From NCBI GenBank assembly GCA_038093975.1, contig JBBPTG010000421.1, positions 1 to 14,789 of the forward strand: DNA of 14,789 bases, written 5' to 3'. The notes beneath the pieces were generated by a model, which saw only the letters and a program-made list of their open reading frames with translations, was not told the origin of the DNA and made no database searches. A program made the translations under genes and the position numbers. This document shows positions 1-9,910 of the stretch, piece after piece (the first letter of the stretch is position 1; every line of letters begins with the position of its first letter). The stretch is from Chalciporus piperatus. Taxonomy: Eukaryota > Basidiomycota > Agaricomycetes > Boletales > Boletaceae.

Positions 1-2798
1 TTGGTCCCCTTGGACTTGGACGGCGACTCAGAGCCGCAAGCAGGACCTTCCAACCAACGACAAACGGAGGAAATAGATGAACGTTTCGAAGAAGACATAT
101 TTCCTCGTGCGGGGACCGTGATCCGAATGGACGAGACGTTGCATGAGAAGTGGCGGAAATTGTTTGGAAAGGAAGATGCTGACGGAGACGCCCTGATGGA
201 TGAGGGCCCTGGCGACTCGGATGCTGCCAAGTTTACACCATTCGCCTCTGAGCTGGACTGGAGGATCGCTCGATGGGCAGTTCAAGAAGGGGTGGGCCAC
301 AAGTCATTGGATCGACTGCTAGCCATTCCAGGGGTGCGTTTCAATCGTGGACTCGTTCATTGCAATAACTGACTCAGACGGATAGGTTGTGAAAAGTCTG
401 GGTCTCTCATTCCATAACACCAGGAAGTTGCACAAGATAGTGGACGAGATTCCGCCTCGCGTCAAATGGACCACTCGCGAGCTATGGTATCAATCTGATC
501 CTGAGGCCAGACACACGATACACTATCGGGACGTCATCGATGCGGTCAAGACTTTATTGGGAAATCCAGCACATGCGAAGGACATCGTCTACAGGCCTAA
601 ACAGATTTTCACCAACTCGTCCAAGAAGAAGAGAATATATCATGAGATGTGGACCGGGGATTGGTGGGCAGCAGTCCAGGTAAGTCTAATCCGTATCAGT
701 TTTCCCCGTCACTGACAGTTGTCTCAGAAACGGTTACCTGAGCACTCCTGCGTTGCCCCCGTCATCATCTCAACCGATAAGACGCAGCTTACGCAGTTTT
801 CTGGGGGGAAAATGGCATATCCGGTGTATCTGACGCTGGGCAACATTCCTCGTGCCCTTCGATGCAAGCCTAGTGAAAATGCATGCGTCCTCATCGGCTA
901 TCTCTCCATCAGCAAGATTGTCGGCAAGGACTTGACAAAGAAAGAACAGTCGGCGCGCGTTCAACAGCTATTCCATGAGTCGATGAGGTTGATATTGGAG
1001 CCACTGATAGAGGCAGGGAAGAAAGGAGTGGAGATAGCGGGAGGAGATGGGAAAGTCAGGCGAGTTCATCCAATCCTCGCTGCGTACGTCGCCGACTATC
1101 CCGAGCAGTGTCTGGTGACCTGCGCCAAGTACGGGACATGCGCCAAGTGTCTCGTCACAGAGGATGAGCTGGAAGAGAGAGTTCCTGGACCACCTCGCAC
1201 TCAGAAATCTACTGCCGATACCATAAGGAACGCCATGGCACAGGCCACGTCCAATTCCAATTACCTGGACCTTTGCAAAGCTGCGCTGCTGTCTGGTGGG
1301 GTCAGTCGACCTTTCTGGGACGGATTCCCTCTCTGCGACATTCATCTTTCCATCACGCCCGACGTTCTCCACCAACTATACCATGGGATCGTCAAGTACC
1401 TCACCTCCTGGTGCACCAGTCTCATGGACACCAAGGAGCTCGATTCTCGAATCCGCACTCTCCCTCCTTGTTTCGGCGTTCGTCACTTTACCAATGGGTG
1501 GTCCAAACTGTCTCAAATCGCTGGCAAAGAAAGAAAGGACATGGCCCGCATTCTCTTGGGCGTCCTGGTCGGTAAAGTCCCCTCCCAGGTCATCACCTCC
1601 TACCGCGCCCTCCTCGACTTCATATACATAGCCCAATACCCCACCCACGACGATGATTCCCTCCAATGGATGGAGGAATCGCTCAGTCTCTTCCACGAGA
1701 ATAAAGAGATTTTCCTCGCTGGGGAAAATGGGCTGGGCATCCGAGAACATTTCAATATCCCCAAGTTCCACTCCCCCGTGCATTACGCCGACTCTATTCG
1801 ATACTTCGGAACCACGGACAACTACAACACGGAAGCTTTCGAGCGCTTCCATATAGACATGGCCAAGGAAGGCTGGCGAGCCTCCAACTTCAGAAATGAA
1901 GTTCCACAAATGACCCGGTGGCTGGAGCGACAAGAGAAAATCAGTCTTTTCCAGGGCTACGTCGAATACAGGACTCAAGACGACCTTCAGGATGATCGGG
2001 AGGAACCACTCAATCCAAAAACTTCTGGAGCTGGCGTGGTGATCGCTCGTCAGCCAGCCGTCCCAGGCCAAACTATCAATAGCATCCAAAAGAACCATCA
2101 CGCTCCCTCATTCCCTCATCATCTTCGAACCTATCTCAACTCCCTTCTACCCGCTGATGAAGCTCTTCCCCGCCGCAACATTCCATTTGCCCATCTTCCA
2201 TTCGACAAACTGGACATTTGGCATACCTGCAAGTTCGCTCTCGACGTACTCGGTAACGACGTTGATGGTACAGAGGGGATAGATTCCATCAAAGCCAAGC
2301 CAGGCAGGTTTGATACCGTTGTCGTGGCTTATACCAGCGATGCAGAGACTACAGGTTTGCAAGGTAAGTATAGTATCTGTTTTGAATTTGTACCCAACAA
2401 TCTGACATCTTGCTTTCAAAGGAATGCGAATAGGACGTTTGCGAGTTATTTTCAAACTTCCCTCCTCCCTTTCTCTTTTGACTCAGGCGCCTGATACCTG
2501 GCCAAAAGAACCATTAGCATACGTAGAGTGGTATAAGCATTCGGCGTCACCAGGCAAGTTCCACAACATGTATAGAGTTACTAAACCTTCTCTTCCTCCA
2601 AATATCTCAAACTTGGCTCCTACCATTCCCGGTGACATTATCCCTCTCAAAACCATTAGGCAGAGTTGTCAACTAATTCCGCATGTTACTGATGATGAGC
2701 GTTCTGCCGATTGGACTGGTGATATTGTTTTAGACACTTGTTCTACCTTCCTTTTGAATAATTGGTCTAGTAAGTATTCCTATCAGACGTTGTACTAG
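1..2798 (+). CDS. Plavaka-type DNA transposase, four exons, 5' partial
   Basis: This is a transposase of the Plavaka group (KDZ/CACTA-related DDE enzymes of mushroom-forming fungi), expected to cut and rejoin the ends of its own element in the nucleus. Exons read 1-333, 386-679, 728-2363 and 2422-2798. The introns of 52, 48 and 58 nt start GTGCGT, GTAAGT and GTAAGT and end TAG, CAG and AAG; each splice restores the reading frame. The product is about 879 residues plus an unseen N-terminus. Family landmarks in order are FASELDWRIARWA in exon 1, YHEMWTGDWW before intron 2, STDKTQ (likely first catalytic Asp, about residue 226), AYPVYLTLGNIPRALR, AAYVADYPEQ (second Asp, about 332) followed by a CxxC, and TDNYNTEAFERFH (candidate Glu, about 578). 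No internal stop is seen, so this copy may be recently active. The stop at 2796-2798 could instead lie in a further intron starting at 2770. Family assignment rests on recognised motifs. Confidence 0.88.
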
Positions 2799-2901
2799 TA
2801 GTTGTAGATGCTACAATGTCGATTCAAAAAAGATCCATATGTACATAAATTGTTCCATTTGTTTACAAAAGTGCACAAATAAGTCATAGGTGCACATATG
2901 A

Positions 2902-3514
2902 CTACAAATGACTGGCTATGACATACAGGGTTTTTCCTGATGGAGCAGCTTCGATTGGGGCAAGACGCTGTGAAACTGATTGATTGGACTGGGCAACGAT
3001 GATCGGGCCGCTGGGAGTAGCATTCAGGTCATCGGAGTCAAGGCGAAGTGCGCCCGTGAGTTGTTTGAACGCATCTCTGAAAACCAGGATATCAGTACCT
3101 GAATGTATGCGTGTGAAAACGTCAGAACATACTTGTAGCTATTCTCAGATACCCGAAGTACAATGATATCGGCTCGCAGTTGTGCGTTTTCAGCTTGTAA
3201 TGCTTGGATCTGTTGCTCATACTGCTGATTAGTGTAGACCATACTCAAAGAACGAGAGTAAGGGCAGTAGTGGTGGCTCAAGCGCTCACCTGGTGTTGAA
3301 TAAACGTCTGCTGATTCAATCCAGTTGGCCTAGGAGGGTCAAAATGAATGTGGGTACCAGTTTGATTCTGCGTGAACGACGTCTCGGGTAGAATTGAGGT
3401 ATTTTGGAGCATGGCAGAACCCCCATGGGTATCAAAATGATCTGTAAAAATGGAATCCGTCCCAGGAAATGTTGGTAATGTTATGTTAGAGTTATTGAAC
3501 GAATGAAACGACAT
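2902..3514 (-). CDS. Small three-exon coiled-coil protein, function unknown
   Basis: I do not recognise a named family. Exons on the minus strand are 3514-3290, 3224-3133 and 3076-2902. The introns are 65 nt (GTGAGC to CAG) and 56 nt (GTATGT to CAG), and splicing gives 163 residues ending at TAG. The N-terminal 75 residues are rich in Asn, Thr, Phe and Pro and look disordered. Exon 2 gives a short heptad-like coiled coil (QIQALQAENAQLRADIIVLR). The C-terminus is a polar tail. A second CAG three bases on could also serve as the first acceptor without changing frame. The start is the only ATG that uses the whole first exon. Its end lies about 100 bp from the end of the convergent Plavaka gene, and its start is 118 bp below the stop of the co-oriented Tnp2 gene. 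It could be an accessory protein of the Tnp2 element or an unrelated or truncated gene; the sequence does not decide. Confidence 0.66.
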
Positions 3515-3632
3515 TGTGGAAGTATGAGTTCAAGATGTATGCGATGAAGAACGCGCGACTATGTCCCAATCTCAAATCCCTTAGTACCAACGAACACATC
3601 CTGACTTGGAAATTGGTGAGCCGATGTATACA

Positions 3633-5827
3633 TTATTCATCATCGTGATCATTCACGTCAGGCTCTATGATTGTAATATCTATCCCAGTCATATCAACCA
3701 CAAAAAGACGCTCCCCCTCGGTGACTTCGGATGGCAACTGCACCTTATGCGGTATCATCCCGACGACAGAGATAATGGCTTTGATGGGAATATACGCGAG
3801 AGTTGCTTCGCCAAGGAACTTGCAACTTTTGACTGTGCTGTGTGACAGCATCGCGAGCTCGGCGTCGAATTCCCCATATAGATAAACACAAGCGACATCG
3901 ACAAATAGCCAATCTTCATCGCCGTTTTCAGATTGGACTGCGAGCTGTGTGAAGTATTGTACTTCAGCGAAGCGGTATGTATTACCGGACTTGATCTTTC
4001 TGCATATGTAGTCAAAATGACGATATTAAGCGAAAAAATTACCTTGACATTCCGAGATACTCGAAGGTTGTTTTCAGACCTGTTATTTTCAATCCAAGCT
4101 GATCTCGCAGTTTGCCCATTAGGAAGCTGAAGACGACCCCATCGGAAAAACTGCAAGGGAGTGGGCCTGTCAAGAAAACTCGCCATAGCCTCACGTTCGC
4201 GAGCAGACGGTAAAATTGGATGACGGTCTCGCTTGGGCTTCAGTATATATCCATCTCCAAGATCCTCTGAGCCACGGGGAGCAGAATTTGAAGGAGGGTC
4301 AAACTGGGGATAGAGAGCTTTGAGGGCGTTGACTTGACAACGTCGGATACCTTGTTGTGCGAGATTTGAGAATGGATCGGAGGGCTGACGAATCTCTTGA
4401 CCCAGATTGCCAATAGTGCGCTCCATGGTCCACTGAGACGAGCAGATTGGTGCACCAACACGAGTTGTTTCGAATGCGAGATGATTGGAGAGATGAACGC
4501 AAGGACGGACGAAGTGAATACGATCAATGCGACGTTGGTAGTAGAGCTCTTCGAAATCTTGTTCCCATTCTCCAAATAACTCGCAAGCTTTTTCTGCTTC
4601 AGATGGTGTGATATCGTATTGTGACATAATTCGAAGTCCGGCGACGAATTTGCAGAAATTTCGCCAATAGAGGTCGGATAGGACATTGTAAAGAAGGGCG
4701 GGGCAGAGATGGTATAACCAAGTAATGAACTCGCGGGCCTTGTAGAACGAGTTCATCTTTTCGACAGGATTTCGTGGTGTGACATCAAAACATCCGGGGA
4801 GATATGGTTTACAATCTTCAACAGCCTTTCCATGGTCTTTCCACTGTTGGCCGACGAGAACTCGCCAATCCCATGTATTTCGGTCGTCCGTGTCTTCGCA
4901 TTTGATTGTCCCGCGCCAAAGCTCGATGAAGAGAGAGGCCATATTTGCACCCGCATAGTGCATGATCTCGGATGAGAAGCACTCAGGAATGCCGAGGATT
5001 GACTGCTGCTGCAGTCCAAGAAGGATGCTTGGGCCAACGATTCCAGTCTCGAGTCGCCGTCTCTCGAATTGAGCTCGATTTTCTGAGGACATTAGAAACT
5101 TGAGGTTCGTGGCATATTCGCGTGAAGTCCCGAGGAAAATTTCGTATGGACTGATGTTGTCATGCATGCATCCTGGAACATCGTAATCGTCGGGCAAGAG
5201 AAGGACAGGATAGTATTGTGATCCACCAGGTTTTCGCCGTCCAGTGAGGGAGCAATACATCCTGCAACCCACTTTTCCAGAGTGACCAACGAGGTTACTC
5301 AGACACAATAGGCCTGGTCCGTCACCACAACCCAAGAAAAGGAATGGATGTGAGACAAATGTCGCGTTATCGGCTGCGTTCCAGATTGTGAGACCTTCAC
5401 GTTGGAGCGCTGAAAGATGATGGAACCCAGGGTACAGAAAGGACTGAATGTATTTGGGTTTGTTCGGACCAGGAATGATCGCGCCAGGTAGGACATTCTT
5501 CTTCTTGTAGCGCTCGTCTGGGGCGTGTTTGAGAATGATCCATATGTAGATCCAGCAGTCTGATTGTTTGCTTTCGTAAAGTTGGGCTCCATCGATCGAG
5601 AAGATAAGAAGAGTGTCGTCCTTCGTGATCGTGCCATCTCGGAATGCATCAAGATATGCGCTTCCAGTCAAAATGCCGTTGTATTGCTCAACGAGTCCAT
5701 CCCTTTCCTCGAGCTCCTGAAGAATTTCTGTGGTTCGTTCATCCCTATATCGCATCTTTCGAGCAGTTTCAGGATGACGGTATAGAGCTTGAATCTGTGG
5801 TCCAATCGGAATGGTATTGAAGACTGC
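3633..5827 (-). CDS. Tnp2-family CACTA (En/Spm-like) transposase, N-terminus truncated
   Basis: This is a Tnp2-like transposase of the CACTA superfamily, a nuclear DDE enzyme. The main exon runs 5827-4043 (595 codons); a short intron starts at 4042 (GTAATT), and the last exon runs 3995-3633, giving about 715 residues. Counting from the first Tnp2-like residue, visible landmarks are FNTIPIGPQIQALYRHPETA (about 3-22), FSIDGAQLY with a candidate catalytic Asp (79), LGCGDGP with a second Asp (169), a GHSGKVGCRMYC zinc-binding stretch (181-192), IMHYAG followed by FIELW (302 a candidate Glu), and WTMERTIGNLGQEIRQPSDP in the C-terminal half. The splice needs the AG of AAAG at 3996 to stay in frame; the nearer CAG at 4000 gives an early stop. 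The upstream end is lost where the CATCAG element begins, so the N-terminal zinc-finger region is missing and the copy is probably inactive. The ATG at 5956 lies inside that element and is not a credible start. Confidence 0.85.
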
Positions 5828-5854
5828 ATCAGGAAAAACCTCCCCCTGATAATT
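5827..5854 (+). repeat. Left terminal inverted repeat of the CATCAG element
   Basis: Reads CATCAGGAAAAACCTC followed by CCCCTGATAATT. It matches the right end in 26 of 28 positions when inverted. Tnp2 homology stops at this point. Confidence 0.7.
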
Positions 5855-6352
5855 GTATGAAATTGTTGATATTATCAAGAAAAAGCAACAAAAATCTGAT
5901 ATTTTGTAGAAATACAACATTTCTTGCATTTTATGTTGATATCCTGGCCCCCCCAAATCATTTCAAGAATTCTTGAGAATAATCCATATTACCAGCCAAT
6001 TATTAAGAAAATTTATGGATATTGCCAGCTAATTATGAATTCTGCAGCCATTCACTACTCTTCTTTCAGTTGCACTTCACACCAGTCAAGAGGAGAGAAG
6101 GATAAATAAACATATATTGCAGCTGTATCTACTACATCTCATGTACTAATATATCACTACAATGATGATGGGTTAGGGAAAACTATGGATGCTGATGTTA
6201 GTAAGAGATGATGATGATGATGAGATGGAGGGTCAGGGTGGGGGCATACATGAGCGAGCTGGAGGTGGTGATGATGAAGGAGGGTGGTGGCATACACAAG
6301 CGAGTTGAGGTGAGCAGTTGAGTAGGTGGCTGAGGAAAAATTTACCTCTGAT
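5855..6352. other. Gene-free subterminal stretch
   Basis: The first 250 bases are AT-rich with several TTGATAT/ATCAAC motifs and no credible exon. From about 6157 the plus strand turns purine-rich (GATGATG, GAGGTGG, GGTGAGC). This grades into the hairpin array. Confidence 0.5.
6207..6221 (+). repeat. (GAT)5 microsatellite
   Basis: Five perfect GAT triplets lie inside a longer GATG-rich stretch. They have no coding context. Confidence 0.7.
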
Positions 6353-6953
6353 GTCGGCAGGGCTGTCGAGCCCACGCCGGCAGTTTTTTCATGTCGAGTT
6401 TTGAGGTGGGAGGTGGTGGTGGGGCAAAGAGCCCGTGCGGCTGTGAGCGAGGTGAGAGGATGAGGTGGTGGGGGAGTTGTCATTCACCTCGTGATGCCGG
6501 CAGGGCTGTCGAGCCCACGCCGGCCATGTTTTTGGTACCGAGGTGGAAGTAGGAGGTCGTGGTGGAGGTGGGAGGTCGTGGTGGGGCAAACAGCCCGAGT
6601 GACTGGGTACGAGGTGAGTGGATGTAGTGGATGGTGAGATTGAACTCACCTTCGAGCGGCGGCGGGGCTGTTGAGCCCACACCGGCCGCGTTTTTGGTGT
6701 CGAGTTGGAAGTGGGAGGTTGTGGTGAGGCAACGGCCAAGCGGCTTCGAAGGAGGTGAGCAGATATGGTGGTGGGGGAGTTGTCACTCACCTCGCGATGC
6801 TGGCGGCCCAGCTGTTGAGCCCACGCCGGCCGTTTTTTCGTGTCGAGTTTTGAAATGGGGGGTGGTGGTGGGGCAAAGAGCCCGTGCGGCTGGTGAGCGA
6901 GTGAGTAAATACTCACCTTCAAGTGCCGGTGGGGCTGTTGAGCCCTCGCCGGC
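6353..6953. repeat. Tandem array of five GCCGGC hairpin units, copy 1
   Basis: Five units start near 6353, 6496, 6658, 6799 and 6925, with a period of about 125-162 bp. Each carries an inverted repeat of about 29 nt: GCCGGCG pairs with CGCCGGC, and GGGCT with AGCCC, around a GTTG loop. Each hairpin is preceded on the plus strand by CTCACC and followed by a T-rich GTTTTT/TCGTG tract. The units have diverged; the one at 6799 has an insertion and a weaker stem. On the minus strand the frame yields repeated WAQQPRR-like peptides, but the unit length is not a steady multiple of three, so I read it as non-coding. Confidence 0.8.
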
Positions 6954-7042
6954 TGTGTTTTCGTGCAGGTTGAGGTGGGTCGTGGTAGTAGTAATTGCAG
7001 TGGTTGAGAGACTCGAAAATGCTGACGCGGCGAGTTCAACAC

Positions 7043-7054
7043 GGTCACGTGACC
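7043..7054. promoter_or_regulatory. GGTCACGTGACC palindrome
   Basis: A perfect 12-bp palindrome with a CACGTG core (the site class bound by bHLH proteins) sits in the linker after the hairpin array. The same linker with GGTCACGTGAC occurs at 13888-13898 in the second copy of the module. A regulatory role is inference. Confidence 0.4.
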
Positions 7055-7100
7055 TGCTCGCCCGCGGATTTTTGTCAAGTCCAAGCATTAGGAAGATTAG

Positions 7101-7554
7101 TGTTATGACTGAGTCACAACACAGCGGGGACTTAAGGCAACACTAAGCCTTGCGAAGGAATATGCTGAGTACTAAAGCTTAATTGTGGTGAAGCAACAAA
7201 TGGATTAGACTGGGGTCTGTGATAAGTACAGGGCTACTTATATACTATTGAGAAGTGCGCACAGACCAACAGCCGAATAAGGAAATCATAAAGGGAAAGA
7301 TAGATAAGGTAAAGGGACAACGATAAGAAAAGATACCAGGCACGGATTAGGGTCTAGGCCATGACATCATTGCTGACTCATCTAAGTCTGGACCTTTGTC
7401 ACGTGACCTGATTATGTAATAGTTTACGTAATGCTACAGGGACTACCGGAGCGGATTTAAGATGAATCCGGCTTGACCCCTAAGTTGTAGACAAAGTCCA
7501 GAGTTCGAATACTGTTGTAGGCAAAAGTTTGAAAAGTTTTTAAATACTATAACA
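7101..7554 (+). mobile_element. Solo LTR (454 bp) with ATTAG target duplication
   Basis: It starts TGTTATGA and ends ACTATAACA, giving 6-bp inverted ends TGTTAT/ATAACA. A perfect 5-bp duplication ATTAG flanks it (7096-7100 and 7555-7559). No internal retroelement sequence remains, which fits LTR-LTR recombination. It lies between the hairpin array and the minisatellite of the CATCAG element. A second copy is at 8801-9253. The interior holds TGACATCA, TGACTCA and TCACGTGA motifs and a GAGTTCGAATAC stretch near the 3' end. Confidence 0.92.
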
Positions 7555-7559
7555 ATTAG

Positions 7560-8150
7560 GATACACTTATCTACGCTTTTTTGTACACCTTAGCTACATT
7601 CATTTATCCTACACTTTCCTATACTTTTAACTACAGTTTTAGTATGCTTTTTTGATACATTCTAGTACACTCAATCAGTACACACTTTGCTACACTTTGA
7701 GTACAGTTTTAGTACGCTTTTTTGTACACTTTAGCTACACTCATTTATACTACACTTTCCCACACTCTGGACTACACTTTTACTACGCTTTTTTGTACAC
7801 TTTAGCTACACTCAATCCTAGTTACACTGCCACACTTTTAACTACACTTTTACTACGCTTTTTTGTACACTTTAGATACACTTAACCTAGTTACACTTTG
7901 CTACACTTTTGACTACATTTAGTACGCTTTTTTGTACACTTTTGCTACACTCAATCACTACACATTTTCCCACACTTTGGACTACACTTTTACTACGCTT
8001 TTTGGTACACTTTTGCTACACTCACACAACACACTTTCCCACACTTTGGACTACACTTTTACTACGCTTTTTTGTACACTTTTGCTACACTCAATGCTAA
8101 TACACTTTCCTACTAGTACACTTTTGACTACACTTCTTTTTTAAACACTT
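7560..8150 (+). repeat. TACAC/TACGC minisatellite, copy 1
   Basis: About eight units of roughly 70 bp, each with TACGCTTTTTTGTACAC, then GCTACACTCA, then CTACACTTTCCCACAC and ACTACACTTTTA. Strand composition is strongly skewed: the plus strand is rich in T, A and C and very poor in G. Open frames across it translate to monotonous YTLLHF-type peptides and are not genes. AT-rich DNA continues to 8328. Confidence 0.88.
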
Positions 8151-8328
8151 TTCTATGAATTATCATAAAATGTCACTAATTACCATGATTATTGTGAAAT
8201 CTAAGAAATATCATCTAATACACATGATGAGAGGGTCAAGTATTTATCACAAATATCAACAAATCTGAAGAATATAAGAAATTCTGTGAAATTGTTGACA
8301 AATATGTACTTTTTCTGAAAATTATGAG

Positions 8329-8356
8329 AATTTTCAGGGAGAGGTTTTTCCTGATG
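8329..8356 (-). repeat. Right terminal inverted repeat of the CATCAG element
   Basis: On the minus strand it reads CATCAGGAAAAACCTC followed by TCCCTGAAAATT. Gag-like coding sequence starts immediately outside it. Confidence 0.7.
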
Positions 8357-9903
8357 GACTCCGCTCGGGATGAGCGAGAGCATGAGAGTGAGATTGAGAA
8401 AATGCTCCAAGAGGTCAAGAAAAGCCTTACCGATGACCAGCGTGCTACAATTAAGCGCCGCAACCGTAGGGTCTCGATGAACCTGCCCAGAAACGAGGCA
8501 GAGGACAATGAACCTGGTCCTTCCAAAGGAAAGGGTGTGGATCCCCGAAACTGGGGAGTACTCGAGCTAAACGACGATGAGATGAACATGGATGTGCAGC
8601 GTCGCGTGTTGTCTAGACCCAACACTCACGAGGGAGGGGCAAAAGCCGCTGGAACAGGAGGGGAACCTGGCCAGAAGGCTCGACACGATACCTTCGTGGC
8701 TCAGAACGGAGCGGGTCAGACCGCTGCCGGGGCAGGGCGCTTTAGCGACCGGAGAGGTCGTGGACCGAGTGGACGGGGAGGAGCCCCTAACACTGATCGG
8801 TGTTATGATCTCTCACAACACAGCGGGGACTTTAGGCAACACTAAGCCTATGCGAAGGATATGCTGAGTACTAAAGCTTAATGACGGTGAAGTCACAAAT
8901 GGATTAGACTGGGGTCTGTGATAAGTACAGGGCTACTTATATACTATTGAGAAGTGCGCACAGACCAACAGCCGAATAAGGAAATCACAAAGGGAAAGAT
9001 AAATAAGGTAAATGGAACGATGATAAGAAAAGGTATCAGGCACGGATTAGGATCTAGGCCATGACATCATTGCTGACTCATCTAAGTCTGGACCTTTGTC
9101 ATGTGACCTGATTATGTAATAGTTTACGTAATGCTACAGGGACTACCGGAGCGGATTAAGATGAATCTGGCTTGACCCCTAAGTTGTAGACAAAGTCCAG
9201 AGTTCGAATACCGTTGTAGGCAAAAGTTTGAAAAGTTTTTAAATACTATAACAATCGGAGAGCGAGGCCTGGCCGTTCGATTAGCGAGCGCTTTAATCTA
9301 ACGGAAGACGAGTTTAAGCGTTGTGCAGAGAAAGGACTCTGTTATAAATGTGCAGGGAATGGACATACGAGTAACCAGTGCCCTGATGGCAGGGTGGTAA
9401 CAGGAGGTAATCGCTCCTCGCTGCCAGGCGTTAACAGCTTCAGTATTGACTTGGCTAGCGTTTCGCAAGCAGAACAGTTGGTCGACGCTGTCGAGCGCGT
9501 TGATGAGATCAGCTTGGGCGCGATGCAAATCGGAGTGGAAAGAACGGAACCCCAATCTGGAGGATACATACCAGTGAACCGCATGGGCGATCCCTTGGCT
9601 AGGCGAGCTGAGGAGGTCTTGACCGCCGGGGCACCGTATCCCGGCGACAATCCTTCAGATCCGCGGGAGTATCGATGAGATCGCTGGTTGCTATACCGCG
9701 TATCTGATACCCAACACGTCATTTACGACGTTAGGAGGGGTAGGACAGGAGGGAGAGATGGCCCTGAAGAGGACTGGGACTATTTGGTGGATACGCACCT
9801 ACTCGCTAGCGCGGAATTTCGCCTCGGTGAATGGTACACCCATTTGATGGTAGAGAAAGGCTACGAGATAGAAGCGCCAGGCTTGGTCGAGCGAGGAACG
9901 TGA
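8354..9903 (+). pseudogene. Ty3/gypsy-like gag fragment, split by a solo LTR
   Basis: This is the C-terminal part of a retrotransposon Gag, the protein that packages element RNA. The coding parts are 8354-8800 and 9259-9900. Removing the LTR and one target duplication rejoins them in the same frame, so the LTR landed in an open gag. The first part holds a charged stretch, an Arg-rich RRNRR patch and a KGKGVDPRNWG motif. The second part holds a CCHC zinc knuckle (CYKCAGNGHTSNQC, 9340-9381), then PYPGD, then a DRWLLYRV to GEWY module of a kind I associate with basidiomycete gag-pol. An in-frame TGA at 9676-9678 (after PREYR) and the stop at 9901-9903 end it. The N-terminal capsid part is missing at the CATCAG element border and no protease or polymerase follows. 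A CAGT array starts eight bases after the last stop. Confidence 0.78.
8801..9253 (+). mobile_element. Solo LTR (453 bp) with ATCGG target duplication
   Basis: Same family and orientation as 7101-7554, about 95 % identical by eye with scattered substitutions and small indels. It starts TGTTATGA and ends ACTATAACA. A perfect 5-bp duplication ATCGG flanks it (8796-8800 and 9254-9258). It interrupts the gag frame. The CACGTG motif of the first copy reads CATGTG here. Confidence 0.93.
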
Positions 9904-9910
9904 ATGGGGG

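Larger units (their letters stand above)
5827..8356. mobile_element. Non-autonomous element with CATCAGGAAAAACC inverted ends
   Basis: Both ends carry the same inverted sequence, so this looks like one DNA transposon of about 2.5 kb, or about 2.07 kb without the solo LTR inside it. Going inward it holds AT-rich DNA, a purine-rich GATG-type stretch, five GCCGGC hairpin units, a CACGTG palindrome, the inserted LTR, a TACAC minisatellite, and AT-rich DNA again. No transposase frame is present. The flanks are GACTG on the left and GACTC on the right, a possible imperfect 5-bp target duplication. The left flank is Tnp2 coding sequence and the right flank is gag, so recombination between two copies in different hosts is an alternative explanation for the missing perfect duplication. 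Confidence 0.6.

Noticed and set aside
1376..2101. 241-residue minus-strand frame
   Set aside because: It is a shadow of the Plavaka third exon, which has clear family motifs on the plus strand.
2927..2946. GGTTTTTCCTGATG at 2931-2944 matches the CATCAGGAAAAACC end and could be a third terminus
   Set aside because: The match is only 14 bases and lies in frame inside exon 3 of the small minus-strand gene. The rest of the inverted end is absent, so chance is likelier.
5828..5956. N-terminal extension of the Tnp2 frame from the ATG at 5956
   Set aside because: It reads through the inverted end and AT-rich interior of the CATCAG element and has no Tnp2 character.
7652..8144. Several overlapping plus-strand open frames of 60-77 residues in the TACAC array (also 14154-14555)
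   Set aside because: They are monotonous translations of the minisatellite in more than one frame, without coding constraint.
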